This document shows, one piece after another, positions 1 through 6,624 of a stretch of DNA of 12,951 nt; position 1 is the stretch's first letter; every line of letters starts with the position of its first letter. Source of the stretch: Thermoanaerobaculia bacterium (GTDB lineage: Bacteria > Acidobacteriota > Thermoanaerobaculia > Gp7-AA8); the NCBI GenBank assembly GCA_023700825.1, contig JAMPYE010000069.1, positions 1-12,951 on the forward strand, given 5' to 3'. The notes under the pieces were generated by a model, which did not search any database, was not told the origin of the DNA, and was given only the letters and a program-made list of their open reading frames with translations. The position numbers and the translations under genes are program-made.

Positions 1-1
1 C

Positions 2-787
2 TGGGCCGTCGACCGCATGATGCGCATTTTCGCCTCGTGCGCCGCGTTGAAGCCGGCCGCGATCGCCGCCCGCCTCGACGAAGAGGCGTGCGCGATCCAC
101 GCCGAGGACATCGCCGGCAACCGGCGGATGGGCGCGTTCGGCGCGGAGCTCATCCCCGAAAAGGCGACCGTCCTCACCCACTGCAACGCCGGCGCGCTCG
201 CCACGGGCGGCTACGGCACGGCCCTCGGCGTGATCCGCGCCGCGCACGAGCGCGGAAAGAAGATCGCCGTCTTCGCCGACGAGACGCGCCCCTATCTGCA
301 GGGCTCGCGCCTCACGGCGTGGGAGCTGCAGCAGAACGGCATCGACGTCACCGTGATCACCGACAACATGGCCGGGCACTTCTTCGCGAAGGGCACCTTC
401 GACGCGGTGATCGTCGGCGCCGATCGGATTGCCGCGAACGGCGACGCCGCAAACAAGATCGGCACGTACACCGTCGCGGTCCTGGCGCACGCGCACGGCG
501 TCCCGTTCTACGTCGCGGCGCCAGTCTCGACCATCGACCCGCATTGCCCGAACGGCGACGGAATTCCGATCGAGGAGCGGAGCGCCGCGGAAGTGGTCGA
601 GACGCACGGGATCGGCCCGGACGGGGTGCCGGCATCGGTCATGACCGCGCCCGAGGGAGTTCGCGCCCGGCACCCTGCGTTCGACGTGACGCCCGCCAGG
701 CTGATCACTGCTATCGTCACGGAGAGAGGAGTGCTGCGCCCGCCTTACGGCAAAGCGATCGCCGCGCTCTTCGAGGAGAGCCGATGA
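2..787 (+). CDS. mtnA: S-methyl-5-thioribose-1-phosphate isomerase, 5' truncated by window edge
   Basis: Isomerises 5-methylthioribose-1-phosphate to 5-methylthioribulose-1-phosphate in the cytosolic methionine salvage pathway. The frame is open from base 2 (WAVDRMM..., matching the family's 'WA-ERM' segment), so the ATG at 17 is internal and about 100 N-terminal residues lie outside the window. Seen directly: the THCNAGALAT segment with the catalytic Cys (codon 182-184), the ETRPYLQGSRLTAWEL signature, and the GADRIAANGDAANKIGTY segment with the catalytic Asp (codon 422-424). These two residues are 80 apart, the same spacing as Cys160 and Asp240 of Bacillus subtilis MtnA. The C-terminus is complete. 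The archaeal ribose-1,5-bisphosphate isomerases and eIF2B-like proteins are related, but the QGSRLTAWEL and NKIGTY motifs favour MtnA. The stop overlaps the next ATG by ATGA, implying translational coupling. Confidence 0.95.
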   Translation, partial: WAVDRMMRIFASCAALKPAAIAARLDEEACAIHAEDIAGNRRMGAFGAELIPEKATVLTHCNAGALATGGYGTALGVIRAAHERGKKIAVFADETRPYLQGSRLTAWELQQNGIDVTVITDNMAGHFFAKGTFDAVIVGADRIAANGDAANKIGTYTVAVLAHAHGVPFYVAAPVSTIDPHCPNGDGIPIEERSAAEVVETHGIGPDGVPASVMTAPEGVRARHPAFDVTPARLITAIVTERGVLRPPYGKAIAALFEESR

Positions 788-1317
788 AGGCCTGGATCAC
801 GCTGATGCTCTACGCCGTCTGGATCGGCGCCGGGCTGACGATCGCGCTGATCGCGGCGCCCGCGGCGTTCGAAGCGGCGCCGTCGCGCACGATCGCCGCG
901 GCCGTCGTCGGCGCGATGCTCGAGCGCTGGCACTACATCGCCCTCGCGATTCCCGCGATCCTGCTCGTCGGCGAGTGGCGCCGCGGCCTCGAGAACACGC
1001 GCGTCGTCATCCTTCTCTCGCTCGCCCTGCTGCTCGGCTCGGCACAGGCCTTCGCCGACCTCGAGATCCGCCGCATCCGCGAGTCGTCGATCGTTCCGGT
1101 GAGCGAGCTTCCCGCCGAGAGCGCCGTGCGCCGCCGCTTCGGAATGCTCCACGGAGCCTCGACCCTCCTCATGCTCGTCCAGATCGCCACTGCGATGGGC
1201 GCCGCGTGGCCGGCCGGTCCGGGGAACGGCAGGCGCGAGGACGACGAAAGCGACCACGGCATCTCGGCGCCGTCCGACGAAGTCCCAGCTGACGACAACC
1301 TGCCCGAAGTGCGGTAG
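784..1317 (+). CDS. DUF4149-like four-helix membrane protein
   Basis: A 177-residue integral membrane protein whose ATG (784) overlaps the mtnA TGA, so it is probably translated by coupling. Four hydrophobic segments are visible at about residues 4-28, 44-60, 68-90 and 118-140. The last is preceded by RRFGMLHGAS, which resembles the F-x-x-LH-x-x-S region of DUF4149/TMEM205-type proteins. The tail after the last helix (about 35 residues) is polar and acidic. No catalytic motif is visible and the function of this family is unknown. The link to mtnA is positional only. The family assignment is from memory of the pattern and is moderately sure; the reading frame and start are well supported by the overlap and by the membrane profile. 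Confidence 0.8.
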   Translation: MKAWITLMLYAVWIGAGLTIALIAAPAAFEAAPSRTIAAAVVGAMLERWHYIALAIPAILLVGEWRRGLENTRVVILLSLALLLGSAQAFADLEIRRIRESSIVPVSELPAESAVRRRFGMLHGASTLLMLVQIATAMGAAWPAGPGNGRREDDESDHGISAPSDEVPADDNLPEVR

Positions 1318-1374
1318 CGGCTCGAGGGCCCGGTGCGGATATCAACTGCACGAGGCACCCGCATCTCCTCGCTT

Positions 1375-1473
1375 CATTCTTCAGTTCTCATTCCTCATTC
1401 GACATTTCGGTTCTCGTCAGCCCTCTGAACCCGAAATGAAGAATGTCGAATGAGGAATTGAGAAAGAAGAAAT
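1375..1473. repeat. Inverted heptad-phased repeat (element A)
   Basis: The left arm (1375-1416) reads as consecutive 7-mers: cattctt, cagttct, cattcct, cattcga, catttcg, gttctcg. The right arm (1432-1473) is the complementary type: cgaaatg, aagaatg, tcgaatg, aggaatt, gagaaag, aagaaat. A 13-bp perfect stem pairs 1390-1402 with 1446-1458, and the outer and inner heptads can pair with slippage. It lies in the 243-bp gap between two convergent genes (ends at 1317 and 1561), so the transcript hairpin could end transcription from both sides; that role is inference. It is much more AT-rich than the surroundings. Confidence 0.85.
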
Positions 1474-1529
1474 GAAGGCAGCGCAGGTTGGGATGGCCGG
1501 CGTCCCCAGGCGCCTCTCCGCCGGCTCAT

Positions 1530-1557
1530 CGCCTCTCGCCTTCCGCCTTGTCGCCTG
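1530..1557. repeat. GC-type heptad repeats next to the GNAT stop codon
   Basis: Four degenerate 7-bp units: cgcctct, cgccttc, cgccttg, tcgcctg. They end three bases before the TAA (tta at 1561-1563) of the minus-strand GNAT gene. On the opposite strand they read gaaggcg and agaggcg, the same type as the aggcgaa and aggcgag units at 2501-2514 on the other side of that gene. The two sets are therefore in inverted orientation around it. Confidence 0.65.
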
Positions 1558-1560
1558 TCG

Positions 1561-2427
1561 TTACCAGATCAACGCGCGATTCACGCCGATCTGCCGGAAA
1601 CCGAGCGACTCGTAGAGCGCGATTGCGGGCGCGTTGAAGTCGTTGACGAAGAGGCTCGCCTTGCGGTGCCGTCGCAGCAGATGGCCGCATATCTCCCGGA
1701 GTCCCTGCTTCGCGAGGCCGTGGCGCCGCTCCTCGGGGCGGGTCCAGACGCCCATGAGTTGCACCGTCTGAGTCGTGACCGCCGAGAATTCGGTCTTGAA
1801 GACGAGCTTCCCGTTCCGGAAGATGACCATCGAGCGCTTCTGCGCGATCAACTCACGGATCCGCTGCCGGTAGCCGCTCGCGTCGCGAGCCAGCGGGTCG
1901 ATCCCGACTTCCTCGAGATGCATCGCCGCGCACGCGGGCACCAGCGCATCGAGATCGCCGGCGCGCGCGTAGCGCACCGTTTCCAGTTCCGGCGGGTCAT
2001 CCATGTGCTCGAGAACGTAGACCGGCTGGCGGTCGCGCCTCACGGTTGGCGGAGCGACCCAGCAGGAGAGTTGCTTCCACAGCACCTCGACGAGCGAGAC
2101 CTCGGAAATGATCGCGCGCGGCGCTTCGCCCGAGCGCGTGACGTGGTCCGCGAAGATCGACACGACGAGATCACGGGTCTCGTGCGGAAGTGACCGCTCC
2201 ACCGCCATCACGACATTCCAGCCGACGATCGCGATGCCGACCAGCTCGCCGCGGAGAAAGACGGCAACGTGCTCGTCCAGGCCTCCGATCCCCTCGTCGA
2301 GGATCTTCGAGATCAGGTACGCGTTCATGATCGGCTCGCGCTCCAGAAACTCGAGCGCACGCGTCTGGTCGGTCCAGCCGAGCGAGCGCACGGCCCAACG
2401 GTCGAGATCGTCGTTAAGCGTCGCCAT
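1561..2427 (-). CDS. GNAT-family N-acetyltransferase (DUF4081-like N-domain)
   Basis: A 288-residue protein with two parts. The N-terminal half (about 1-140; FLEREPIMNAYLISKIL, then a segment on 'exposed to neighbours' style loops) resembles the DUF4081 domain that precedes GNAT domains in actinobacteria and others. The C-terminal half is a GNAT acyl-CoA transferase: VWTRPEERRHGLAKQ at 227-241 carries the R-x-x-G-x-A pyrophosphate-binding loop, and VNDFNAPAIALYESLGF at 261-277 carries the usual Asn and Tyr (about Tyr272). The acyl acceptor is unknown. The frame stays open 37 codons upstream, but that stretch is built of intergenic repeats, so the ATG at 2425-2427 is chosen although no clear Shine-Dalgarno precedes it. 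Repeats lie on both sides; no operon partner is visible. Confidence 0.85.
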   Translation of the reverse strand: MATLNDDLDRWAVRSLGWTDQTRALEFLEREPIMNAYLISKILDEGIGGLDEHVAVFLRGELVGIAIVGWNVVMAVERSLPHETRDLVVSIFADHVTRSGEAPRAIISEVSLVEVLWKQLSCWVAPPTVRRDRQPVYVLEHMDDPPELETVRYARAGDLDALVPACAAMHLEEVGIDPLARDASGYRQRIRELIAQKRSMVIFRNGKLVFKTEFSAVTTQTVQLMGVWTRPEERRHGLAKQGLREICGHLLRRHRKASLFVNDFNAPAIALYESLGFRQIGVNRALIW

Positions 2428-2463
2428 GAGAACGGGGAAAGTGTAGCCGACAAGGCAGGCCAG

Positions 2464-2566
2464 AGGCCAAAGGTCAAAGCAACCGGGGTGTCGGAGCGAG
2501 AGGCGAAAGGCGAGGAGCAGGCCGGAGGCCGAGGTCAAAGGTCAAAGGTCAAAGGTCAAAGGTCAA
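2464..2566. repeat. Tandem heptad array: aggtcaa x5 plus variants
   Basis: Five perfect head-to-tail copies of aggtcaa occupy 2532-2566. Upstream are aggccaa and aggtcaa (2464-2477), and the 7-phased variants aggcgaa, aggcgag, gagcagg, ccggagg (2501-2528). The array lies just upstream of the minus-strand GNAT gene and could be part of its leader. The 310-bp gap 2428-2737 holds this array and the inverted element at 2591-2717; no gene is visible in it. Confidence 0.9.
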
Positions 2567-2590
2567 AGCAGACGAAGCACCCGGGCCGTT

Positions 2591-2717
2591 CGTTCTTCAT
2601 TCTTCATTCGACATTCGCCATTCGACAATTCGGTTTCTGTGCGGCCTGCCCGAATCGCAGTCGCCGCCCGCTGCACGGACTTCGAACTGTCGAATGGAGA
2701 ATGAAGAAAGGAAAAGG
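2591..2717. repeat. Inverted heptad-phased repeat (element D)
   Basis: The left arm (2591-2632) reads as 7-mers: cgttctt, cattctt, cattcga, cattcgc, cattcga, caattcg. The right arm (2683-2717) reads cgaactg, tcgaatg, gagaatg, aagaaag, gaaaagg. Bases 2612-2632 and 2683-2703 are inverted repeats matching at 19 of 21 positions, enclosing about 50 bp. The left arm plus adjacent bases (2612-2639) matches element A (1389-1416) at 22 of 28 positions ungapped. It sits immediately downstream of the nagA stop (2738-2740, minus strand), where a transcript hairpin could act as terminator; that role is inferred. Confidence 0.85.
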
Positions 2718-2737
2718 GGTAGGCGATGCGGATATGT

Positions 2738-3862
2738 CTACACCACCTCCCGTCCCCTCGCGATCACCCGCCGCACCTCGAGCCGCGGGGACATGATGAC
2801 GAGGTCGGCGTCGTGCCCTTCCTCGATTCTGCCCTTGCGGTCGGCGACGCCGAGAATTCTCGCCGGCAGCTCCGTCGCCATCGGAACGACTCGATCGATG
2901 TGAAGCCCGGCGAGCTCGACCATGTTGCGCAGGGCGCGATCCATCGTGAGCGTGCTCCCCGCGAGCGCGCCGTCGGCGGTACGCGCAATGCCCGACTCGA
3001 CGCGGATCGTCCTGTCTCCCAGCTCGTAGAGCCCGTCGGGCGCGCCCGCCGCGCGATTCGCGTCAGTCACCAGCGCGAGCCTCTCGCCGAGCAGCCTCGA
3101 GCAGACCTGGAGGACGACCGGGTGCAGGTGGACTCCGTCGGCGATCACCTCCGCCGTCATCCCTTCCGTCACCGCGAGCGCACCGAGAAGGCCCGGCTCC
3201 CGTTGCTGAAACGGCGTCATCGCGTTGAGGAGATGCGTCGCGTGAGTGACTCCGCGCTCGTGCGCCTCGAGCATTTCGCCGAAGCTCGCCGCGGTATGTC
3301 CCGCCGAGAACGCCACGCGGCCGCGGAAGAGCTCGATCAGAGCGAGCGCCCCCTCGATCTCCGGCGCGATCGTCATCCTCCATCCGGGAGGCGCCGCACT
3401 CGCGAGCCATTCGTCGAGCTCGCCGGCGTCGGGCGGGCGAAGCTGGTCGCTCGCGTGCGCCCCGCATCGCGCTTGCGCGAGATACGGCCCCTCGAGATGG
3501 ATCCCTGCGATCTCCGCGCAGCCGGCGACGTCGCGGCGCCGCGCGGCGTCGATCGCGACCAGGGCCCTCGTCGTCGCCTCGCGCGAAGCGGAAACGGTCG
3601 TCGCCGCGAGCGACGTCGTGCCGTGCCGCGCGTGAAACTCCGCCACCGCGATCGCGCAGTCCGGATCGCCGTCCATGAAATCGGCGCCCGCGCCGCCGTG
3701 GACGTGAAGGTCGACGAAGCCGGGGAGGATCAGATCCTCCGGGCTCCCCGCCTCCGCGACGTCGATGTCGACGCGGGTGATCCTCCCGTCGTCGACGTGG
3801 ACGACGCACGCCTCGCGGATTCGGCCGCCCACGAACGCGCGGCCGCGGAGCACGTGTCGCAT
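2738..3862 (-). CDS. nagA: N-acetylglucosamine-6-phosphate deacetylase
   Basis: Removes acetate from GlcNAc-6-P to give glucosamine-6-P in cytosolic amino-sugar catabolism and cell-wall recycling. The 374-residue protein has the usual family length and amidohydrolase-fold motifs: PGFVDLHVHGG with His53 and His55, HLEGPY with metal-binding Glu124, SAGHT with His189, THLLNAMTP with His210, and LVTDA with catalytic Asp267. CGAHASDQLRPPD matches the substrate-loop region KGAH...PD of known NagA proteins. The frame continues 61 codons upstream, but that part translates the palindromic and heptad repeats, so the ATG at 3860-3862 beginning MRHVLRGRAF is the start. No good Shine-Dalgarno is visible; a 15-bp palindrome sits there instead. 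The MurQ-like gene upstream on the same strand is separated by a 240-bp repeat-rich gap, so nagA may have its own promoter. Confidence 0.95.
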   Translation of the reverse strand: MRHVLRGRAFVGGRIREACVVHVDDGRITRVDIDVAEAGSPEDLILPGFVDLHVHGGAGADFMDGDPDCAIAVAEFHARHGTTSLAATTVSASREATTRALVAIDAARRRDVAGCAEIAGIHLEGPYLAQARCGAHASDQLRPPDAGELDEWLASAAPPGWRMTIAPEIEGALALIELFRGRVAFSAGHTAASFGEMLEAHERGVTHATHLLNAMTPFQQREPGLLGALAVTEGMTAEVIADGVHLHPVVLQVCSRLLGERLALVTDANRAAGAPDGLYELGDRTIRVESGIARTADGALAGSTLTMDRALRNMVELAGLHIDRVVPMATELPARILGVADRKGRIEEGHDADLVIMSPRLEVRRVIARGREVV

Positions 3863-3867
3863 GGGAA

Positions 3868-3882
3868 CCAGACTAAGTCTGG
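3868..3882. promoter_or_regulatory. 15-bp perfect palindrome at the nagA translation start
   Basis: ccagac-taa-gtctgg is a perfect 6-bp inverted repeat with a 3-bp spacer, starting 5 bp upstream of the nagA ATG. It occupies the place where a Shine-Dalgarno would be expected. It could be an operator (sugar regulators often bind such dyads) or an RNA hairpin over the ribosome site. The dyad is certain; any function is inference. Confidence 0.4.
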
Positions 3883-3889
3883 AGATGAG

Positions 3890-3910
3890 ATTTGAAAATC
3901 GAAAATTGAA
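3890..3910. repeat. Short heptad trace upstream of nagA
   Basis: Three phased 7-mers: atttgaa, aatcgaa, aattgaa. They belong to the same gaattga/gaatcga type as the arms at 8727-8768. They lie 28 bp before the nagA start. Confidence 0.6.
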
Positions 3911-3936
3911 GGCGATGCCATCCAGGAGGGTTTGTA

Positions 3937-4042
3937 GCGCAGGCAGGAGTGCCTGCGCGCGGCGCGAAGCGCCGCCCTGTCGGCGCACGAAGCCTGAATC
4001 AGCAGGTCGCCTTCGGCGACGCGCAGGCAGGAGTGCCTGCGC
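3937..4042. repeat. Two identical 22-bp palindromic repeats with hairpins between
   Basis: Copies at 3937-3958 and 4021-4042 are identical: arms gcgcaggca and tgcctgcgc around a ggag loop, a perfect 9-bp stem. Between them are two further perfect hairpins: 3959-3975 (gcggcgc, loop gaa, gcgccgc) and 4006-4020 (gtcgc, loop cttcg, gcgac). On the minus strand the copies read through as AQALLPA peptides, which would falsely extend nagA. I recall similar GCAGGCACTCCTGCCTGC-type dispersed repeats from Acidobacteria-like genomes; that memory is not verified. A REP- or MITE-type element is likely. Confidence 0.8.
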
Positions 4043-4062
4043 CACATGGGACCCTACTCTAC

Positions 4063-4081
4063 GGCGTCCCTTCGGGACGCC
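4063..4081 (-). terminator. Hairpin downstream of the MurQ-like gene, possible terminator
   Basis: A perfect 8-bp stem (ggcgtccc / gggacgcc) with a ttc loop, forming the stable C(TTCG)G arrangement, lies 22 bp past the stop of the minus-strand MurQ-like gene. No T-run follows on that strand, so this is a weak intrinsic terminator at best; it may instead stabilise the mRNA 3' end or be another unit of the adjoining repeat cluster. Confidence 0.4.
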
Positions 4082-4102
4082 TTCAGACGGCTCGGGGTGA
4101 AA

Positions 4103-4942
4103 TCAGGCCCCGTTCAGCACGCGTCGCAGATTTCCGTCGGCGTCGTCCAGCAGCCGGCGCGCGTCGTCGGGGGTGACCCGCAGGCGCAGCATCACGATCG
4201 CCGCCTTCGCACCCCCTGCGGCGCTCACCGCGGAGCGCGCGTCGATCGGAGAGCAGCCGCAGGCGGCCTCGACGACGCGCCAAGCGTCGGCGCCCAGTTC
4301 CCGCTCGACCGGCAGGTTCGACCAGACGCGTCCATGGCGCGCCATCACGGCGGTCACGAGGGCGTCGAGCGCGATCTTGATCGCGGTCGCGCTGCGCAGC
4401 GCGAGATCGCCCATCACGACCTCCGCCCCGGTCGCGACGACGATCGGAAAATCGCAGTCGCTCGCGAGCGCCGAGTTAGGCGACGTCGTGAGCCCGGTCG
4501 TGAGCACGCCGAGGTGGTTCGCGGCGCGCGACGCGTTCAGTGCGAACGGGTGGTCGCCGGAGGCGCTCACCGCGATCAGTGCATCCTCGGGGCGAAGCTC
4601 GGCGTTGACGCGCGCGATCGCATCCTCGTCGTCGGGCAGCGCCGACGGCTGCGACGGTTCCTTCGTGATCACCACGACCTTCGATCGCTCGAAGCCAAAG
4701 CGCTTCGGCAGTCCCGCGGCGTCCGAGGCGGCGGTGCGCCCGCAGCGTCCCCAACCCGCGTACGCGAGACGCCCGCCGTGGCTGAGCCGATCCTCGATCG
4801 CCTCCGCTGCCTGGCCGATTCGATCCGCCGCGGCCGCCACCAGCGCGGCGACCGAAGCCTGCTGCTCGGCGACCAGGCGCGCGACTTCGGCCGCGCCCAT
4901 CCTGTCGAGCCCGTCCGATTCGTTCAGTCGATCCCAGCTCAC
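4103..4942 (-). CDS. Divergent MurQ/GCKR-family SIS-domain protein
   Basis: A SIS-fold sugar-phosphate protein of the N-acetylmuramic acid 6-phosphate etherase (MurQ)/glucokinase-regulator family, 279 residues with the GTG start chosen here. Family features seen: GGRLAYAGWGRCGR (MurQ GGGRLIYLGAGTSGR), a D-A-A-x-x-P-x-x-FG segment, VSASGDHPF (AASGRTPY), TGAEVVMG, and the C-terminal GCSPIDARSAVSAAGGAKAAIVML helical tail. Odd: the catalytic Glu83 of Escherichia coli MurQ (DASECPP) is Gly here (codon 4712-4714; residue 77), while the second catalytic Glu114 has a counterpart in PDDEDA (residue 106). The RMKAGTA phosphate-site segment is also changed to LALRSAT. True etherase activity is therefore doubtful; a sensor role or altered substrate is possible. 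An ATG at 4973-4975 overlapping the upstream TGA is the alternative start (290 residues). Confidence 0.8.
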   Translation of the reverse strand: MSWDRLNESDGLDRMGAAEVARLVAEQQASVAALVAAAADRIGQAAEAIEDRLSHGGRLAYAGWGRCGRTAASDAAGLPKRFGFERSKVVVITKEPSQPSALPDDEDAIARVNAELRPEDALIAVSASGDHPFALNASRAANHLGVLTTGLTTSPNSALASDCDFPIVVATGAEVVMGDLALRSATAIKIALDALVTAVMARHGRVWSNLPVERELGADAWRVVEAACGCSPIDARSAVSAAGGAKAAIVMLRLRVTPDDARRLLDDADGNLRRVLNGA

Positions 4943-4947
4943 GAGAA

Positions 4948-4955
4948 CTCCTTCC
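4948..4955 (-). promoter_or_regulatory. Strong ribosome binding site deciding a GTG start
   Basis: On the minus strand ggaaggag is followed by a 5-nt spacer (ttctc) and GTG at 4940-4942. This is a near-ideal Shine-Dalgarno, whereas the upstream ATG (4973-4975) that overlaps the phosphatase stop has none. It favours the GTG as start of the MurQ-like protein. Confidence 0.6.
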
Positions 4956-4971
4956 ATCCGCGGCGACGCGC

Positions 4972-6624
4972 TCATCCCGCTGCGACGTCGCGGGCGACGA
5001 CGACGAGCGTCAGATCGTCGGCCAGCGCCTGGAGGTTCGAGAACTCCAGCACCGCGTTCTCGAGCTGCGTCGCGATCTCGGTCGCCGACTCGTGGTGGAG
5101 CGGGACGAGCGTCTCGCCCAGCTTCGACACGCCGAACTCGATCCCGTCGTCGTCTTCCGACTCGGTCAGCCCGTCGGTGAAGAGCACGAGCGCGTCGCCC
5201 TCGCCGAGGCTGAACGATCCATCGTGGTACTGCGCCTTCGCGATCGGGCCGATGAGGATGTCGGACTCGGGGAGCTCCGCGACGCCGCTCGTCGACAGCC
5301 AGAGCGGAGGCACATGCCCCGCGTTGCAGTATTCGACGAGACCGCTCGAAGGCTCGAGCCTGCCGACGAACATCGTCACGAACTTCGACTTCGGCAGCGT
5401 TTCACGCAGGGTGAAGTGAAGCTGCTGCACGAGTTCCGCCGGCGTCGGATCCGATTTCGAGAAGATCCGGAACGCCGTCTGGATGCCGGCCATCAGAAGC
5501 GCCGCCGTGACCCCCTTGCCGCTCACGTCGGCGATGACGAAGTAGAGGCGGCCGTCGGGGCGGCGGATGAAGTCGTAGTAGTCGCCGCTGACCGTGCGGC
5601 AGGGGTTGTTGATGCCCGCGAGGCTGTAGCCGGCGACCGGTGGCGGCTCGCTCGGGAGAAGCCCCTTCTGGATCGCCGACGCAGTGCGCAACTCCTCGTC
5701 CATCAGGCGCTTCTGCAGCGCGGAATCGCGAAGCCTGGTGTTCTCGAGCTTCACCGAGGCGAGGCGCGCGATCTGACCGACGATCCGGACGTCCTCTTCG
5801 CTCAGCGCCTTCTGCGCGAAGTAGTAGTCGACGTAGAGGAGGCCGTTGACCACACCCGCGACCATCAGAGGGGCGCAGACGACCGAGTTGATCCCCTGCA
5901 TGATGATCGACTGCGCCTGGCTCAGCCGCTCGTCGACGGAGATGTCGACGAAGGCGAGCGCCTTCTTCTCCTGCACGATCGTCGTGAGCAGCGTATGGCT
6001 GATCGTCAGCTCGGCCGTGTCGTTCTTGTTCGACCGACGCACCTCGACGGTCGCGAACGCCTTGCCGTCGTCGGCGAGAAGCCCGATCGCGGCACGCGAA
6101 GGCTTGAGGTGCTCCATGACCTTTTCGACGATGAAGCCGAAGAGCTCGTCCATCGGGCGGTCTTCGATGAGCTCGACGGCGAGCGCATTGAGGACACGGA
6201 ACCGGTCGAGGCTCTTGCCCGACAACTGCTGCCCCCCTTCGATGTCCTGAATCGGAATCGCGATCGTCGGCGTGAGCCGCGGATCGGCGACGGCCACGAA
6301 ACGGTCGGTCGAGTGCTCCGACTGGAAGAGCAGCTCGGTGTCGCCCATCCGGATGCGGTCGCCCGAACGGAGCTCCTGGTCGGCCTCGACGCGCACGCTG
6401 TTGAGATAGGTGCCGTTCGCGCTGCCGAGATCACGCAGAACCCACTTCCCCTCGATGCGGTGGATCTCCGCGTGCCGGCGCGAGAGGTAGCGGTCCTTGA
6501 TCGGGATCGCGCAGTCGCTCGCGCGACCGATGGTCACGAGGTCGGAGGCGAGCTTGTGGTTGGTCGGGCTGCCGATCGGCGAGAAGACCGTGATCTCCGC
6601 AGTGCGGTGCGGCTTTGCAGTCAT
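4972..6624 (-). CDS. FHA-GAF-PP2C (SpoIIE/RsbU-type) serine/threonine phosphatase
   Basis: A 550-residue cytosolic signalling phosphatase, complete in all domains. The FHA domain (about 10-100) has the phosphothreonine-binding set Gly33-Arg34, Ser48, Arg49, His51 and Asn70-Gly71. A GAF sensor domain follows (about 140-297, ending in a helix ENTRLRDSALQKRLMDEEL that leads into the linker). The PP2C-type phosphatase (about 318-545) has the metal-binding aspartates in VSGDYYDF (Asp348), IADVSGKG (Asp366), LFTDGLTE (Asp484) and LADDLTLVV (Asp536-537), so it should be active. Such proteins typically dephosphorylate anti-sigma-factor antagonists or other phosphoproteins; no such partner is in view. 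The ATG at 6622-6624 has a gggaggat Shine-Dalgarno about 12 nt upstream. The stop overlaps or lies 29 bp before the MurQ-like start, so the two are co-transcribed. The gene diverges from the one at 6756. Confidence 0.93.
   Translation of the reverse strand: MTAKPHRTAEITVFSPIGSPTNHKLASDLVTIGRASDCAIPIKDRYLSRRHAEIHRIEGKWVLRDLGSANGTYLNSVRVEADQELRSGDRIRMGDTELLFQSEHSTDRFVAVADPRLTPTIAIPIQDIEGGQQLSGKSLDRFRVLNALAVELIEDRPMDELFGFIVEKVMEHLKPSRAAIGLLADDGKAFATVEVRRSNKNDTAELTISHTLLTTIVQEKKALAFVDISVDERLSQAQSIIMQGINSVVCAPLMVAGVVNGLLYVDYYFAQKALSEEDVRIVGQIARLASVKLENTRLRDSALQKRLMDEELRTASAIQKGLLPSEPPPVAGYSLAGINNPCRTVSGDYYDFIRRPDGRLYFVIADVSGKGVTAALLMAGIQTAFRIFSKSDPTPAELVQQLHFTLRETLPKSKFVTMFVGRLEPSSGLVEYCNAGHVPPLWLSTSGVAELPESDILIGPIAKAQYHDGSFSLGEGDALVLFTDGLTESEDDDGIEFGVSKLGETLVPLHHESATEIATQLENAVLEFSNLQALADDLTLVVVARDVAAG

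Noticed and set aside
37..783. Open frame running into the DUF4149-like gene from within mtnA
   Set aside because: It is Arg-rich and overlaps the well-supported mtnA frame; only the part from the ATG at 784 looks like protein.
2428..2538. N-terminal extension of the GNAT protein by 37 residues
   Set aside because: It is encoded by the repeat region and precedes the recognisable start MATLNDDLDRW.
2464..2717. CRISPR array
   Set aside because: Units are 7 bp with no spacers of constant length and no cas genes; these are tandem and inverted short repeats.
2726..3895. A 389-codon plus-strand open frame opposite nagA
   Set aside because: Low-complexity charged translation with no motif; nagA is certain on the other strand.
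3863..4045. N-terminal extension of nagA by 61 residues
   Set aside because: It translates the palindromic and heptad repeats (AQALLPA twice) and aligns with nothing in NagA; the family N-terminus begins at 3862.
3937..4081. Structured RNA gene or riboswitch upstream of nagA
   Set aside because: The hairpins are independent perfect stems, two of them exact copies, without a junction or a known aptamer pattern (for example glmS); a repeat element explains them better.
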